A DNA stretch of 64,000 bases from Pectobacterium aroidearum (GCF_015689195.1 NZ_CP065044.1:4278001-4342000), one strand, 5' to 3'. Shown: positions 9,513 to 22,893, counted from the stretch's first letter. A program made the numbers and translations. The notes: a model not told the origin generated them from the letters alone.

Positions 9513-11981
9513 ATGTCAGGTTGGCGTAAAATTTACTATAAATTATTGAATCTCCCACTGAAACTGCTGGTTAAAAGCAAAGTTATTCCCGCAGATCCCG
9601 TGGTCGAGTTGGGGTTAGATCCCTCACGTCCTATACTCTATGTTCTGCCTTATAACTCTCAGGCGGATCTCTTGACGCTACGCGCGAAATGCCTGGCATT
9701 GGGGTTACCCGATCCCTCGCAATCGTTCGAATTCAACGGCGTCGAACTTCCCAGCCACGTCTTTATTAACGACGGGCCGCGCGTCTTCCGCTATTACGTT
9801 CCCAAGCAGAAATCCGTCAAGCTGTTCCACGACTATCTGGATCTGCATCGCGCCAATCCAGATTTAGACGTGCAGATGGTGCCGGTTTCCGTGATGTTTG
9901 GACGTTCTCCGGGTCGGGAAGGCCATTCTCAGGCCACACCACACCTGCGATTGCTCAACGGCATTGAGAAATTCTTCGCTGTCCTGTGGCTAGGGCGTGA
10001 CAGTTTTGTTCGCTTCTCCAGCCCGGTGTCGCTGCGCTATATGGCGACCGAGCATGGCACTGACAAAACCATAGCCCACAAACTGGCGCGCGTCGCGCGT
10101 ATGCACTTCTCCCGCCAGCGTTTGGCGGCAGTTGGCCCACGCTTGCCGGTACGCCAGGAACTGTTTAATAAGCTGCTGGATTCGAAAGCGATCAAGAAGG
10201 CCGTAGACGATGAGGCGCGCAGTAAGAAGATTTCCCATGAGAAAGCGCAGCAGAACGCCATTGCGTTGATGGAAGAAATCGCCGCCGACTTCTCCTACGA
10301 AGCCGTGCGTCTGTCGGATCGCGTCTTAAGCTGGACGTGGAACCGCCTTTATCAAGGGATCAACGTCCATAACGCCGAACGCGTTCGTCAGCTGGCACAG
10401 GATGGTCACGGTATTGTCTATGTGCCCTGCCACCGCAGCCATATGGACTATCTGCTGCTGTCCTACGTCCTATACCATCAGGGCCTAGTGCCACCGCACA
10501 TCGCCGCAGGCATCAATCTTAATTTCTGGCCAGCGGGTCCGATCTTCCGTCGCCTTGGCGCCTTCTTCATTCGTCGTACCTTCAAAGGCAATAAGCTGTA
10601 TTCCACGATTTTCCGTGAGTATCTGGGTGAACTGTTTGCCCGTGGCTATTCGGTGGAATACTTCATGGAAGGCGGACGTTCACGCACGGGTCGCCTGTTG
10701 GAACCCAAAACCGGTACGCTGGCGATGACGATTCAGGCCATGCTCAGAGGCGGTACGCGCCCTATCACGCTGGTGCCGATTTATGTCGGCTACGAGCATG
10801 TGATGGAAGTCGGCACCTATGCGAAAGAGCTGCGCGGCGCGGTGAAGGAAAAAGAAGGCTTTATGCAGATGGTGCGCGGTTTACGCAAACTGCGTAATCT
10901 CGGCCAGGGGTATGTGAACTTCGGTGAACCACTCCCGTTGACCACCTATCTGAACCAGCATGTTCCGCAATGGCGTGATGCGATTGATCCTATCGAAGCA
11001 CAGCGCCCAAGTTGGCTAACGCCGACGGTGCAGGATATCTCGATGGATATCATGGTACGCATCAATAATTCTGCGGCAGCAAACGCGATGAACCTGTGTT
11101 CTACGGCTCTTTTGGCATCCCGCCAGCGCTCACTGACTCGCGAGCAAATGCAAGAACAGCTGGATTGCTATCTGCAGTTGCTGCGTCAGGTTCCTTACCA
11201 CAAAGATATTACGGTTCCCAAAAAGACAGCGGATGAACTGTTGGAACATGCGCTGAGCATGAACAAGTTCGAAGTCGAGAAGGACAGCATTGGCGATATC
11301 ATCATTCTGCCGCGCGAGCAGGCCGTTCTGATGACGTACTATCGCAATAACATCCAGCATCTGTTGGTGTTACCGTCGCTGATTGCCAGCATCGTCATCC
11401 ACCACCGTCGGATTACACTTGCAGAAGTCGTGTGCCAGATCGCGCTGATCTATCCGCTGCTGCAATCCGAACTGTTCCTGCATTATTCCAAAGAGCAGTT
11501 ACCGGGCGTGCTGGAAACGTTGGCTAATGAACTGGTTCAACAGCAGTTGTTGTGCAGTCGTGACGGTGAGCTGGCGATCAATCCGCCACGTATCCGCACG
11601 CTGCAATTGCTGTCGGCAGGCGTGCGTGAAACGCTGCAACGTTATGCGATTACGCTGTCGTTGCTGTGTGCGAATCCAGAAATCAACCGCGGAACGCTGG
11701 AAAAAGAAAGCCGGAACATGGCTCAACGCCTGTCCGTCCTGCACGGCATCAATGCGCCAGAGTTCTTTGATAAAGCGGTGTTCTCAACGCTGGTCGCAAC
11801 CTTACGGACAGAAGGCTATATCACCGACAGTGCGGAAGCGGCGCAAGGCGATATCGTGGCGATCTACAACATTCTCGGCGATTTGATCACCCCAGAAGTG
11901 CGCTTGACCATTGAAAGCGCCAGCTCATCCGCTGAAATGGAAGCCGAAAGCCAAGCAGTGGAAGAGACAACGCAGGAGTAG
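9513..11981 (+). CDS. plsB: Glycerol-3-phosphate 1-O-acyltransferase PlsB
   Basis: This is an 822-residue membrane-bound acyltransferase that adds the first acyl chain to glycerol-3-phosphate. The catalytic HRSHMD motif (HX4D) lies near residue 310, followed by the substrate motifs [18 protein letters not shown] and [12 protein letters not shown]. Start at 9513 gives [15 protein letters not shown], matching the conserved start; an open upstream extension is not conserved. Slightly longer than the E. coli protein (807), mainly at the C-terminus. Confidence 0.96.
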   Translation: MSGWRKIYYKLLNLPLKLLVKSKVIPADPVVELGLDPSRPILYVLPYNSQADLLTLRAKCLALGLPDPSQSFEFNGVELPSHVFINDGPRVFRYYVPKQKSVKLFHDYLDLHRANPDLDVQMVPVSVMFGRSPGREGHSQATPHLRLLNGIEKFFAVLWLGRDSFVRFSSPVSLRYMATEHGTDKTIAHKLARVARMHFSRQRLAAVGPRLPVRQELFNKLLDSKAIKKAVDDEARSKKISHEKAQQNAIALMEEIAADFSYEAVRLSDRVLSWTWNRLYQGINVHNAERVRQLAQDGHGIVYVPCHRSHMDYLLLSYVLYHQGLVPPHIAAGINLNFWPAGPIFRRLGAFFIRRTFKGNKLYSTIFREYLGELFARGYSVEYFMEGGRSRTGRLLEPKTGTLAMTIQAMLRGGTRPITLVPIYVGYEHVMEVGTYAKELRGAVKEKEGFMQMVRGLRKLRNLGQGYVNFGEPLPLTTYLNQHVPQWRDAIDPIEAQRPSWLTPTVQDISMDIMVRINNSAAANAMNLCSTALLASRQRSLTREQMQEQLDCYLQLLRQVPYHKDITVPKKTADELLEHALSMNKFEVEKDSIGDIIILPREQAVLMTYYRNNIQHLLVLPSLIASIVIHHRRITLAEVVCQIALIYPLLQSELFLHYSKEQLPGVLETLANELVQQQLLCSRDGELAINPPRIRTLQLLSAGVRETLQRYAITLSLLCANPEINRGTLEKESRNMAQRLSVLHGINAPEFFDKAVFSTLVATLRTEGYITDSAEAAQGDIVAIYNILGDLITPEVRLTIESASSSAEMEAESQAVEETTQE

Positions 11982-12066
11982 TCAGGCGAGAAAATGGCGG
12001 ATGGATACGCCGCCATCAAGCCGCGAGTGCGTTTAGCATCACGGATACATCTGGATGTTCTGCCAT

Positions 12067-12097
12067 AAAAAAAGCAGCGAGAAATCGCTGCTTTTTT
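12067..12097. terminator. Bidirectional terminator between plsB and ubiA
   Basis: The stem AAAAAGCAGCGA/TCGCTGCTTTTT with a GAAA tetraloop lies between the convergent genes plsB and ubiA. Confidence 0.92.
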
Positions 12098-12113
12098 GTC
12101 TCTGCTATTCAGC

Positions 12114-12977
12114 TTACAGGCCAAACAGCACACCGATAAATATCGCCATTCCCGCGTATTTATTGTTGTGAAACGCCTTAAAACAGGCGTCGCGCTCGCG
12201 CCCGGCCGTGAGTATTTGCTGATAGATAAACATCCCGCCAGCCACCAACAGCGAAATGTAGTACGGCATTCCCAATCCGGTCATCGTTCCTAAAATCAAC
12301 AACAGCGTCAGCATACTAAACTGCAATAACCCGATGATGAGATTGTCAAAACGGCCAAACAAGATCGCAGTGGATTTCACGCCGATCTTCAGATCGTCGT
12401 CGCGATCCACCATCGCATATTGGGTATCGTAGGCGACCGTCCAGCAGATATACGCCAGAAACATCATCCAGCAGGTTGCAGGCAGGCTTTCACTCACTGC
12501 GGCATACGCCATCGGGATCGACCAGCCAAACGCGGCGCCCAGCACAAACTGAGGAAGATGGCTGACCCGTTTCATAAACGGATAGACCCATGCCAGCCCC
12601 AGCCCCGCAACGGACAGCCAGATCGTCATCGTATTCAGCGTCAGCACCAGACCAAACGCCAGCAAGACCAGCACGACAAACAGCACTTTGGCAGATTGCT
12701 CGCTCACCTCGCCGCTGGGCAACGGGCGAGAAGCGGTACGTTTTACATGGCCGTCAAAATGCCGATCGGCGTAGTCATTGATGACGCAGCCCGCCGCTCG
12801 CATCAAGAAAACGCCAGCGACAAACACAAAGAGCGTCCACGGCGCAGGCACTCCCCCTCCCGCCAGCCACAGCGCCCATAGCGTTGGCCACAGCAGCAGC
12901 AGAGAACCTATCGGTTTATCAATTCGCATCAAGCGACAATAAGCCAGCCATTTCCCTGCTGTAACACTTCTTTCCAA
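12114..12977 (-). CDS. ubiA: 4-hydroxybenzoate octaprenyltransferase UbiA
   Basis: This is a 287-residue polytopic prenyltransferase that joins the polyprenyl tail to 4-hydroxybenzoate in ubiquinone synthesis. The two Asp-rich magnesium/diphosphate motifs are present: [19 protein letters not shown] (residues about 67-85) and [14 protein letters not shown] (near residue 191). It follows ubiC by 12 bases, so they form the usual ubiCA operon. Confidence 0.96.
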   Translation of the reverse strand: MERSVTAGKWLAYCRLMRIDKPIGSLLLLWPTLWALWLAGGGVPAPWTLFVFVAGVFLMRAAGCVINDYADRHFDGHVKRTASRPLPSGEVSEQSAKVLFVVLVLLAFGLVLTLNTMTIWLSVAGLGLAWVYPFMKRVSHLPQFVLGAAFGWSIPMAYAAVSESLPATCWMMFLAYICWTVAYDTQYAMVDRDDDLKIGVKSTAILFGRFDNLIIGLLQFSMLTLLLILGTMTGLGMPYYISLLVAGGMFIYQQILTAGRERDACFKAFHNNKYAGMAIFIGVLFGL

Positions 12978-12989
12978 GGATTTATCTCC

Positions 12990-13523
12990 TCAAATTACCT
13001 GCCAACCTTCATCACTCGGTGTGTAATAAACCGGTGATTCCGGTAAGAAAAGCTCAGTCAACAGTAACGGAAAACCAGAAAGACACAGGCGGGAACGCCG
13101 CGCCCATAAGCCTTCGCAGCATCCGGTATGAATGTAATCACGCGTTAGCGATTTTTGCTCAAACAGATAACGGCCTAACGGCTGATTGCCTATTTTCGTC
13201 AGGGCGGAATCCGTTCCGTCGAGCGTCTGTTGTGGAACGATGGTACGGCCAAACAGCCAGGGACGCTCGTCGCCATACAGCACCACCTCACGCAGCCAAT
13301 AACGTTCGTCAGGTGGAAGTTGTTCGCTCTCTTCACCCAGCGATTGTGGCGACACGAATCCCTCACGGCAAAGCGTCACGGTCAATTGGGCACAATATTT
13401 TTCAAGCCGCTGCGTCATGGAACTGGTTTCCATCAGCCAGTCACCAATATGCTCAGGTAATACCGAAGGAGGTTCAGCAAACCAGGAAATGGTGCGCAAA
13501 AGCGTAGACACATCGTCAGACAT
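12990..13523 (-). CDS. ubiC: Chorismate pyruvate-lyase UbiC
   Basis: This is a 177-residue enzyme that splits chorismate to 4-hydroxybenzoate and pyruvate, the first step of ubiquinone synthesis. Product-pocket residues are visible in YWLREV (Arg), PLGRYLF and LTELFLPESPVY (catalytic Glu). The MSDD start at 13523 is chosen over an upstream ATG at 13565 because the family begins near here. It is somewhat longer than the E. coli protein (165) at both ends. Confidence 0.93.
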   Translation of the reverse strand: MSDDVSTLLRTISWFAEPPSVLPEHIGDWLMETSSMTQRLEKYCAQLTVTLCREGFVSPQSLGEESEQLPPDERYWLREVVLYGDERPWLFGRTIVPQQTLDGTDSALTKIGNQPLGRYLFEQKSLTRDYIHTGCCEGLWARRSRLCLSGFPLLLTELFLPESPVYYTPSDEGWQVI

Positions 13524-13565
13524 TGTCCCTACTCCAAACAGGGTTACTTTGCCAAATAACAGCAT

Positions 13566-13782
13566 TCGTAAATAAAGTAAGCGCCCCTATTGTAGCGCAG
13601 AATGCTTGCCCCGATAACACGCTATAAACCAATTCATCCCCGATGTGGCAACATTTCGGCAATGTGGCTAGCCATCACGGTGCATCTTTCGTCATTCACA
13701 CAGCCGTTTGGCAGGAAATCGATGACACAAGAGCGCTTGGCTCAATAATGCATTGAATTGATTAGATAGAAACGCGACGCAT
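13566..13782. other. Intergenic region upstream of ubiC and downstream of groEL
   Basis: No gene is seen between the ubiC promoter side and the groEL terminator. The region should hold the ubiCA promoter on the minus strand. Confidence 0.4.
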
Positions 13783-13820
13783 AAAAAAAGCACCACCCGG
13801 TATCGCGACCGGATAGTGCT
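13783..13820 (-). terminator. groESL operon terminator
   Basis: On the minus strand the imperfect stem AGCACTATCCGGT/ACCGGGTGGTGCT is followed by seven T residues. It lies about 80 bases after the groEL stop. Confidence 0.85.
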
Positions 13821-13862
13821 CTTTGAAGGACAGAAAGACGTGCTTCTGTAACCTGACTCACT

Positions 13863-13888
13863 GTCACCGGAAAATCGCTTCCGGTGAC
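13863..13888 (-). other. Perfect hairpin just after groEL stop
   Basis: A 10-bp perfect stem, GTCACCGGAA/TTCCGGTGAC, with a 6-base loop lies 12 bases after the groEL stop and before the true terminator. It has no T tract and may protect the abundant groESL mRNA 3' end. Confidence 0.6.
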
Positions 13889-13900
13889 AATGGCGTCACA

Positions 13901-15559
<1,659 letters not shown>

Positions 15560-15592
15560 TTAAATTCGTTCAGTTCAGATGATTACGCGCAA

Positions 15593-15919
<327 letters not shown>

Positions 15920-15980
15920 TTAGGATAAACGCCGACGATGTCTTGCTTATGCTTTTCATCATTGGCCTTGTGGTGTTCTA

Positions 15981-16007
15981 AGTGGGGGCGTTTCGTCGCC
16001 CTTCAAG
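15981..16007 (-). promoter_or_regulatory. Sigma-32 heat-shock promoter of groESL
   Basis: On the minus strand, CTTGAAG (bases 16007-16001) is followed after 12 bases by CCCCCACT (15988-15981). This fits the RpoH consensus CTTGAAA / CCCCATNT and resembles the E. coli groE promoter. Confidence 0.85.
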
Positions 16008-16060
16008 GGAGAAAATTCATTTTTTTTGCGTTAGGTGCCCACTCGTCGCAGGTAGCAGAT

Positions 16061-16092
16061 AAAAAATAAGGATTATCAATATGATAATCCTT
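16061..16092 (-). terminator. fxsA terminator
   Basis: On the minus strand the perfect stem AAGGATTATC/GATAATCCTT with a 5-base loop is followed by ATTTTTTAT. It ends the fxsA transcript before the groESL promoter. Confidence 0.85.
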
Positions 16093-16117
16093 AGCTGCTT
16101 TTTAGTTCACCTTAACG

Positions 16118-16591
16118 TTAACGGTCGTCACGATCGTCGCGATGTTCAATATTTGCGCTCCCGCCATCCTTACGCTGGTATTCCCCTTCAAAGGTGTTAC
16201 CACCAGAAGACGACGACGCGCCGGAGCCAGAACGCCAGATATGCAGATGAGGCATCAGTTTGAGGGTCAGGCTTTTCTGTACCGGTGGCAGCAGCAGCAA
16301 AAGGCCCAAAAAGTCGGTCAGGAAACCCGGAATCAGGAGTAAGAAACCAGCCAGCACCAGCGACACACTTTTAACCATTTCAGCAGCCGGGCTTTCACCC
16401 GCCGCCATTTTCTGCTGCATCTGCACCAGCGTTTTCATCCCCTGATTGCGCACCAGCGACACGCCCACGCAAGACGTGAAGACCACCAGCAGCAGGGTCA
16501 TGGCGACGCCCAACACTTCAGCCACCTGAATAAACAGCGATATCTCGATGTAAGCTAAAAGAAAAATCAGTAATAACGGTAACCAGCGCAC
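16118..16591 (-). CDS. fxsA: FxsA membrane protein
   Basis: This is a 157-residue inner-membrane protein with four hydrophobic segments and a Ser/Gly/Arg/Asp-rich cytoplasmic tail. Family motifs are visible in LLLIFLLAYIEISLFI and SVLVAGFLLLIPGFLTD-like residues 83-105. In E. coli FxsA overexpression relieves exclusion of phage T7 by the F plasmid; the normal role is unknown. It lies between groESL and aspA as in E. coli. Confidence 0.92.
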   Translation of the reverse strand: MRWLPLLLIFLLAYIEISLFIQVAEVLGVAMTLLLVVFTSCVGVSLVRNQGMKTLVQMQQKMAAGESPAAEMVKSVSLVLAGFLLLIPGFLTDFLGLLLLLPPVQKSLTLKLMPHLHIWRSGSGASSSSGGNTFEGEYQRKDGGSANIEHRDDRDDR

Positions 16592-17115
16592 CCGGTTCTC
16601 CTGTGTGTTTTTACGCGTACTGTGTTAAGCAGAACGAGTGTGAATAAGAACGTGTTAAGCCGTCGCGATTGAAAAATCAGTACGCTCTACTACCAATGAA
16701 CTTTACGACCAATGGATAAAGTAAAAGGCACGCCTGCTCTGCGATTCGGCACATCGTGATTACGTAAATGGAGGCGTCTTTGCACATTTTCAAGCCGTCA
16801 CCCCTCGATTATTGTTCTAAAATAATGACTCGTGACTACAATCACAGTTCATTTACCGTAACGGTAGAGAACGCCAGTATAGTGATCTAAACACCTGTTT
16901 TTCACTGTCGTAACGACATATCCTCACGGCAATGGATATATGGTTGGTCAAACATCCCAAGGCTATTGCTGAGAGAAGACGGTTTATCCGTAGTCGCATT
17001 GTTTTCTAAAGTCAGGCGTTTTACAAAGTCAGGCGTTTTCCGAAGTAAGCCATCCGAAAAACCAGCCCACAACGTCTAGTCACATCACTAGTCGCACAAC
17101 AGGATAGGAATTTTC
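16592..17115. other. Long intergenic region upstream of aspA
   Basis: About 520 bases with no gene. It should hold the divergent fxsA and aspA promoters. A 15-bp direct repeat, AAAGTCAGGCGTTTT, occurs at 17008-17022 and 17025-17039 (17-bp period), about 75 bases before the aspA start. I see no clear FNR or CRP site by eye. Confidence 0.5.
17008..17039. repeat. 15-bp tandem direct repeat in aspA leader
   Basis: AAAGTCAGGCGTTTT is present twice with a 2-base spacer. It may be a local duplication or a pair of binding sites. Confidence 0.6.
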
Positions 17116-18555
17116 ATGTCAGAAAACATCCGTATTGAAGAAGACCTGTTAGGCACCCGAGAAGTTCCCGCAGACGCGTATTATGGCGTTCACACGCTGC
17201 GTGCCATCGAAAACTTCTACATCAGTAACAATAAAATCAGCGACATACCCGAGTTCGTACGCGGCATGGTCATGGTGAAAAAAGCCGCGGCATTGGCGAA
17301 CAGAGAGCTGCAAACTATCCCGAAAAAAATCGCCGACGTCATCATCCGTGCCTGTGATGAAGTGCTGAATAACGGAAAATGCATGGATCAGTTTCCGGTC
17401 GATGTTTATCAGGGGGGCGCTGGCACGTCGGTCAATATGAATACCAACGAAGTATTAGCCAATATTGGTCTGGAGCTGATGGGCCACCAGAAAGGCGAAT
17501 ACCAGTATCTGAACCCCAACGATCATCTGAATAAATGCCAGTCCACGAATGATGCCTACCCCACCGGATTTCGTATCGCGGTCTATGCCTCCGTACTGAA
17601 GCTGACGGAAGCGATCGCGAAACTGAGCGATGGCTTCGAGCGCAAAGCCAAAGAGTTTGAAGACGTTCTGAAGATGGGGCGGACCCAATTGCAGGACGCA
17701 GTGCCGATGACGCTCGGCCAGGAGTTTCATGCGTTTAACGTGCTGTTGCAGGAAGAAATCAAAAACCTGCTGCGCACGGCGGAGCTGCTGCTTGAAGTCA
17801 ATCTGGGGGCTACCGCAATCGGTACGCGTCTGAATACGCCAGATGGCTATCAGCAACTGGCGGTGCAGCGTCTGGCGGAAGTCAGCGGTCTGGCGTGTGT
17901 GCCAGCAGAAGATTTGATCGAAGCGACGTCAGACTGCGGCGCCTATGTCATGGTGCACAGCTCGCTGAAGCGTCTGGCCGTGAAGCTGTCGAAGATCTGT
18001 AATGACCTGCGTCTGCTCTCTTCCGGCCCCCGTGCCGGTCTGAATGAAATCAACCTGCCAGAGCTACAGGCAGGTTCCTCGATCATGCCAGCCAAGGTGA
18101 ATCCGGTCGTGCCGGAAGTCGTCAATCAGGTGTGCTTCAAGGTCATCGGTAACGACACCTGCGTCACGATGGCATCAGAGGCCGGGCAATTGCAGTTAAA
18201 CGTGATGGAGCCGGTTATCGGTCAGGCCATGTTTGAATCGACCCACATCCTGACTAATGCCTGTTACAACCTGCTGGAGAAATGCGTCAACGGCATCACG
18301 GCGAATAAGAGCGTCTGCGAAGCCTATGTCTTCAACTCCATCGGGATTGTGACGTACCTGAATCCGTTCATCGGCCACCATAACGGCGACATCGTCGGCA
18401 GGATCTGTGCAGAAACGGGAAAAAGCGTACGCGAAGTTGTACTGGAACGCGGCCTGCTGACCGAAGCCGAGCTGGATGACATCTTCTCCATCCAGAACCT
18501 GATGCACCCGGCGTACAAAGCTAAACGCTACACCGATGAAAACGAGCTTCCTTAA
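17116..18555 (+). CDS. aspA: Aspartate ammonia-lyase AspA
   Basis: This is a 479-residue tetrameric enzyme that converts aspartate to fumarate and ammonia, feeding fumarate respiration. The superfamily signature [12 protein letters not shown] (near residue 318, with the catalytic Ser) and the substrate regions [13 protein letters not shown] and [11 protein letters not shown] are intact. It starts after an AGGA ribosome site. dcuA follows downstream and supplies the C4-dicarboxylate exchange partner. Confidence 0.97.
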   Translation: MSENIRIEEDLLGTREVPADAYYGVHTLRAIENFYISNNKISDIPEFVRGMVMVKKAAALANRELQTIPKKIADVIIRACDEVLNNGKCMDQFPVDVYQGGAGTSVNMNTNEVLANIGLELMGHQKGEYQYLNPNDHLNKCQSTNDAYPTGFRIAVYASVLKLTEAIAKLSDGFERKAKEFEDVLKMGRTQLQDAVPMTLGQEFHAFNVLLQEEIKNLLRTAELLLEVNLGATAIGTRLNTPDGYQQLAVQRLAEVSGLACVPAEDLIEATSDCGAYVMVHSSLKRLAVKLSKICNDLRLLSSGPRAGLNEINLPELQAGSSIMPAKVNPVVPEVVNQVCFKVIGNDTCVTMASEAGQLQLNVMEPVIGQAMFESTHILTNACYNLLEKCVNGITANKSVCEAYVFNSIGIVTYLNPFIGHHNGDIVGRICAETGKSVREVVLERGLLTEAELDDIFSIQNLMHPAYKAKRYTDENELP

Positions 18556-18642
18556 CACCGACATTTAATTCCAACAGGCACGTCCGTTCACGAAGAACAG
18601 CGTGCCTTTATTTTTTGCTGCATACAGCCATAAGAATAAGTT

Positions 18643-18770
18643 ATGTACTCTAAATAATTCGAGTTGCATGAAGGCGGCAACCGCATGAATCCCCAGGAGC
18701 TTACACAAGTAAGTGACTGGGGTGAGTAAGGGCAGCCAACGCACAAGCAGCTTGAAGTATGACGAGTAGA
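18643..18770. repeat. ERIC (enterobacterial repetitive intergenic consensus) element
   Basis: The element contains the diagnostic ERIC core TGAATCCCCAGGAGCTTAC followed by AAGTAAGTGACTGGGGTGAG. Its outer parts (CGAGTTGCATGAAGGCGG and CAGCTTGAAGTATGACGAG) pair with each other, so the RNA folds into a long imperfect hairpin. ERICs are about 127-bp non-autonomous elements of enterobacteria. This copy sits between aspA and dcuA and would be in their read-through RNA. Confidence 0.92.
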
Positions 18771-18802
18771 TTGAATTTTTTTATTAATTAAGGAGCATAG
18801 TC

Positions 18803-20104
18803 ATGCTTGGTCTTGAGTTATTCATCGTTCTGCTCGCCATCTATTTGGGGGCACGACTAGGAGGCATCGGCATTGGTTTCGCTGGTGGCCTAGGGGTGCT
18901 TGTACTTACGCTAGGGTTCCAGATAAAGCCCGGCGCAATCCCTTTTGATGTGATTGAAATTATTATGGCCGTTATCGCCGCCATCGCCGCCATGCAGGTG
19001 GCGGGCGGAATGGATTATCTGGTCAGTCTGGCGGAGAAACTGCTGCGTAAGCACCCGAAATACGTAACCTTTCTCGCCCCGCTGGTCACCTACTTCATGA
19101 CGATTCTGGCCGGAACCGGACACACCGCGTTTTCCACCCTACCCGTTATCGCCGAAGTCGCCAAAGAGCAGGGGATTCGCCCTTCTCGTCCGCTTTCGAT
19201 TGCCGTTGTCGCCTCGCAAATCGCGATTACCGCGTCGCCAATCTCAGCGGCGGTGGTGTTTGTTGCCGGTATTCTTGAACCACACGGGGTTAGCTATCTA
19301 TTGCTGCTGGGGATCTGCATTCCTACCACGCTGGCGGCCATCCTGTTGACGGCGATAGTGACCAATTTCCTGGGTAAAGAACTGAAAGATGACCCTATTT
19401 ATCAGGAACGTCTGAAAAAAGGTGAAACTACGCTGCGTGGTAATAGCCAACATGAGATCAAACCGGGTGCCAAGCTTTCTGTGGTACTGTTTTTGATTGG
19501 TATCGTCGCGGTCGTTCTGTATGCCACGGCAATCAGCGGCACGGTTGGGCTGATTCAGAACCCGGTATTGCCGCGTAACGAAGCCATTGTGGTCTTTATG
19601 CTGACCATCGCCACGCTGATTTGCATCACCTGCAAAATCGACACCGCACGCATCCTCTCTGCCAGCACGTTTAAGTCCGGCATGAGCGCCTGTATCTGCG
19701 TGATGGGCGTGGCGTGGCTGGGCGATACCTTTGTTAAAGCGCACATTTCTGATATTCAGGACACCGCAGGCGCGCTGCTGCAAAGCTACCCGTGGATGCT
19801 GGCCGTCGTGCTGTTCTTCGCCGCGACGCTGCTTTACTCGCAGGCGGCAACGGCGAAAGCGCTGATGCCTGCGGCGCTGCTGCTGGGCGTCTCTCCGGTC
19901 ACGGCCGTGGCGTCTTTTGCTGCCGTTTCCGCACTGTTCGTTCTGCCGACCTACCCCACTCTGCTGGCAGCGGTGGAGATGGACGACACAGGCTCAACGC
20001 GCATCGGCAAATTTGTGTTTAACCACTCCTTCCTGATTCCCGGCGTGATCGCGATTACGCTGTCAGTGATATTTGGCTTTATCCTCGGCAGCATACTGAT
20101 CTAA
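18803..20104 (+). CDS. dcuA: Anaerobic C4-dicarboxylate transporter DcuA
   Basis: This is a 433-residue inner-membrane antiporter with about ten membrane segments that exchanges aspartate or fumarate for succinate. The start LFIVLLAIYLGARLGGIGIGFAGG and the motifs AGTGHTAFSTLPVIAEVAKEQ-like and DDTGSTRIGKFVFNHSF are typical of the Dcu family. Its place after aspA supports the DcuA rather than DcuB assignment. An AAGGAG ribosome site precedes the ATG. Confidence 0.93.
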   Translation: MLGLELFIVLLAIYLGARLGGIGIGFAGGLGVLVLTLGFQIKPGAIPFDVIEIIMAVIAAIAAMQVAGGMDYLVSLAEKLLRKHPKYVTFLAPLVTYFMTILAGTGHTAFSTLPVIAEVAKEQGIRPSRPLSIAVVASQIAITASPISAAVVFVAGILEPHGVSYLLLLGICIPTTLAAILLTAIVTNFLGKELKDDPIYQERLKKGETTLRGNSQHEIKPGAKLSVVLFLIGIVAVVLYATAISGTVGLIQNPVLPRNEAIVVFMLTIATLICITCKIDTARILSASTFKSGMSACICVMGVAWLGDTFVKAHISDIQDTAGALLQSYPWMLAVVLFFAATLLYSQAATAKALMPAALLLGVSPVTAVASFAAVSALFVLPTYPTLLAAVEMDDTGSTRIGKFVFNHSFLIPGVIAITLSVIFGFILGSILI

Positions 20105-20235
20105 AGATTGCCTTTCAGACAGACCCTCACGGATCGACCTAACACGTCGATCCGCATCATTTCCTCACACAAATAAAGCAAGGTATAGTGTGGCTCTGGT
20201 TGTCTGGGATTTGTTCATCTGACACGGAGGATATG

Positions 20236-20568
20236 ATGTCTGACCGCCCGCTTTGCGATGCCGTCGTCATATTATGTACCGCACCTGACGAGGTCTGTGC
20301 GCAACAGCTTGCCCATTCGCTGCTGGAAACGCGGCTTGCCGCCTGCGTCACTCTGCTGCCAGGCGCTTGTTCGCTCTATTACTGGGAAGGCAAGCTCGAA
20401 CAGCAATCAGAAGTACAAATGCTGATAAAAAGCGATACCTCACATCAGCAAGCCCTGCTGACTCATCTGAAACAACAACACCCTTACGATACGCCGGAGC
20501 TGTTAGTTCTGCCGGTATCCGGGGGCGATAGCGATTATCTGACATGGCTCAACGCATCTTTACGCTGA
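20236..20568 (+). CDS. cutA: Divalent cation tolerance protein CutA
   Basis: This is a 110-residue trimeric, ferredoxin-like protein of the CutA1 family linked to copper tolerance. The motifs [21 protein letters not shown] and EVQMLIKS are well kept. Two ATGs lie at 20233 and 20236; the second has better spacing from the GGAGG site. The 3' end overlaps dsbD by 25 bases, the same cutA-dsbD coupling as in E. coli. Confidence 0.95.
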   Translation: MSDRPLCDAVVILCTAPDEVCAQQLAHSLLETRLAACVTLLPGACSLYYWEGKLEQQSEVQMLIKSDTSHQQALLTHLKQQHPYDTPELLVLPVSGGDSDYLTWLNASLR

Positions 20569-22274
20569 TTTTCCTGTTATGGACGGCTTTCGGTACACCG
20601 AATGTGGCCGCCTCTTCTTTCGGCCAGAAACTGTTTGGCAACAGCACGACATCGCGCTTTCTGCCAGTCGATAGTGCTTTCGCCTTTGAGTTTCAGCAGC
20701 AAAACAATCAGCTCAACTTACGTTGGGATATCCACCCTGATTACTACCTGTACCGCGCACAGATCAAGATCGAAGGGAATGGCACTACACTCGGCAAGGT
20801 AGAGCTGCCGCCGGGCGAAAGCCATAACGACGAGTTCTTCGGTCAGGTCTTTATTCTGCGGGATCGGCTAGCGCTAGCGGTTCCCATTGAACAGGCCGAG
20901 AGCGGTGCGACCGTCAAAGTAACCTATCAAGGCTGCGCCGATGCGGGTTTCTGCTACCCACCGGAAACGCGCACCGTTCCTCTCAGTCAGGTGCTGGCTA
21001 ACGCTGGCACAGACACATCGAATACCGCATCAGCCCAGACGCCACCGCCGCAGACCACGCCAATGCCATTCTCGCCGTGGTGGGCGCTGTTGATTGGTAT
21101 CGGCGTCGCCTTTACCCCTTGCGTCCTGCCGATGTACCCGCTGATTGCCAGTCTGGTGCTGGGCAGAAAAGAGCAGTTGACGCCACGCCGCACGCTACTG
21201 CTGTCGATGACCTATGTTCAGGGGATGGCGCTGACCTACACGCTGCTCGGGCTGGTTGTCGCCGCGGCCGGATTGCGCTTTCAGGCCGCGCTCCAGCATC
21301 CTTATATTTTGATTGGCCTGTCGGTGATGTTTGCCGCGCTGGCGCTCTCTATGTTTGGCCTATATACGCTCCAGCTCCCGTCATCGGTACAAACTCGGCT
21401 GACGGAGTGGAGCAACCGTCAGCAAGGCGGCTCCGTTACGGGTGTATTCTGCATGGGCGCGTTGGCCGGGCTGATTTGTTCGCCCTGCACTACCGCCCCG
21501 CTCAGCGCCATCCTGCTTTACATCGCCCAGAGCGGCAACATGCTGGCAGGCGGAGGCACACTTTACCTCTACGCGCTGGGCATGGGCTTGCCGCTCATTC
21601 TGGTCACGCTGTTCGGCAACAAACTGCTGCCACGTAGCGGCCCGTGGATGCAGTACGTTAAGGAAGCATTTGGCTTTATTATTCTGGCGCTGCCCGTCTT
21701 CCTGTTGGAACGTATTCTCGGCGAAGTCTGGGAAATGCGGCTGTGGAGCGCGCTGGGTATCGCCTTCTTCGGCTGGGCGCTTATGCTGACGCTGCGCAGC
21801 GGCAAAGGCTGGATGCGTGGCGTGCAGTTACTGCTGCTGGCAGGCGTGGTGATCAGCGCCAAACCGCTGCAAGACTGGGTATTTCCTCCGGCTGGCGTGG
21901 CACAAGTCCACACCTCAGCACTGAACTTTGCTCCTGTCGCCAATATTGCCGATCTCAACAGCGCGCTGGCAAAGAGCGCTCAGCCTGTTATGCTCGATCT
22001 TTACGCTGACTGGTGCGTGGCCTGCAAAGAGTTTGAGAAATACACGTTCAGCGACCCGGCGGTGCAGAACCATCTGTCGCGCATCACACTGCTACAGGCG
22101 GACGTCACCGCGAACCGCGAAGAACAAAACGCGCTGCTGAAAAAGCTACAGGTTTTAGGGCTGCCGACCATCGTATTTTTTGACGCTCAGGGGAAAGAGA
22201 TCCCCGGCTCACGCGTCACCGGTTTTATGAACGCTGAACAATTTCAGGCACATTTGCAGAAGTTCAGCCCATAA
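20544..22274 (+). CDS. dsbD: Thiol:disulfide interchange protein DsbD
   Basis: This is a 576-residue inner-membrane protein that carries electrons from cytoplasmic thioredoxin to periplasmic DsbC, DsbG and CcmG. All three redox cysteine pairs are seen: the periplasmic alpha domain ([12 protein letters not shown]), the membrane beta domain (TPCVLPMYP and [10 protein letters not shown]) and the C-terminal thioredoxin-like gamma domain (DWCVACK). A signal peptide covers the first ~23 residues. It overlaps cutA. Confidence 0.96.
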   Translation: MAQRIFTLIFLLWTAFGTPNVAASSFGQKLFGNSTTSRFLPVDSAFAFEFQQQNNQLNLRWDIHPDYYLYRAQIKIEGNGTTLGKVELPPGESHNDEFFGQVFILRDRLALAVPIEQAESGATVKVTYQGCADAGFCYPPETRTVPLSQVLANAGTDTSNTASAQTPPPQTTPMPFSPWWALLIGIGVAFTPCVLPMYPLIASLVLGRKEQLTPRRTLLLSMTYVQGMALTYTLLGLVVAAAGLRFQAALQHPYILIGLSVMFAALALSMFGLYTLQLPSSVQTRLTEWSNRQQGGSVTGVFCMGALAGLICSPCTTAPLSAILLYIAQSGNMLAGGGTLYLYALGMGLPLILVTLFGNKLLPRSGPWMQYVKEAFGFIILALPVFLLERILGEVWEMRLWSALGIAFFGWALMLTLRSGKGWMRGVQLLLLAGVVISAKPLQDWVFPPAGVAQVHTSALNFAPVANIADLNSALAKSAQPVMLDLYADWCVACKEFEKYTFSDPAVQNHLSRITLLQADVTANREEQNALLKKLQVLGLPTIVFFDAQGKEIPGSRVTGFMNAEQFQAHLQKFSP

Positions 22275-22317
22275 ACGACACTTTCAATTCGCTTGTTGTG
22301 CTTCTGGAGGAGACCTA

Positions 22318-22893
22318 ATGCAACGGGAAGACGTTCTTGAACATGCGCTTACTCTGCTGGAGCAGCACGGATTCGCGATGACGACGCTGGATATGCTGGC
22401 GGAGAGACTGGGGGTTCCGGTAGAAGAACTGACACCATTCTGGCCGGATCGCGAGGCGCTGCTGTACGACGGCCTGCGCCACCATAGTCAACAGGTTGAT
22501 ACCTGGCGGCGTCAGCTACTATTGGACGACGAGAAAACCATTGAGCAGAAGCTGCTGGCACGTTATCAGGTGCTGCATGAGTCGGTGAACAAACAGCGCT
22601 ATCCGGGTTGCTTATTTATTGCCGCATGCAGCTTTTTCCCTGATATCAATCACCCCATCCACCAGATTGCGGAACAGCAGAAGCTAGCCTCTTACCAGTA
22701 CACCCGCGATTTACTGGAAGAGCTGGAAACTGACGATCCCGAAATGGTGGCACAGCAGATGGAATTGATTCTGGAAGGCTGCCTGAGCAACCTGCTGGTC
22801 AAGCATCAGGCCGCCAGCATCGCCACCGCCCAGCGGCTGGCAGAGGATGTCTTACGCTTTGCGCTGTGCCGCAAAAACGGCGCACTCACCTGA
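22318..22893 (+). CDS. yjdC: TetR-family regulator YjdC
   Basis: This is a 191-residue TetR-type regulator with an N-terminal helix-turn-helix ([21 protein letters not shown]) and a ligand-binding helical domain ([15 protein letters not shown]). It matches E. coli YjdC by sequence and by place after dsbD. A GGAGGA ribosome site precedes it. Targets are not known. Confidence 0.9.
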   Translation: MQREDVLEHALTLLEQHGFAMTTLDMLAERLGVPVEELTPFWPDREALLYDGLRHHSQQVDTWRRQLLLDDEKTIEQKLLARYQVLHESVNKQRYPGCLFIAACSFFPDINHPIHQIAEQQKLASYQYTRDLLEELETDDPEMVAQQMELILEGCLSNLLVKHQAASIATAQRLAEDVLRFALCRKNGALT

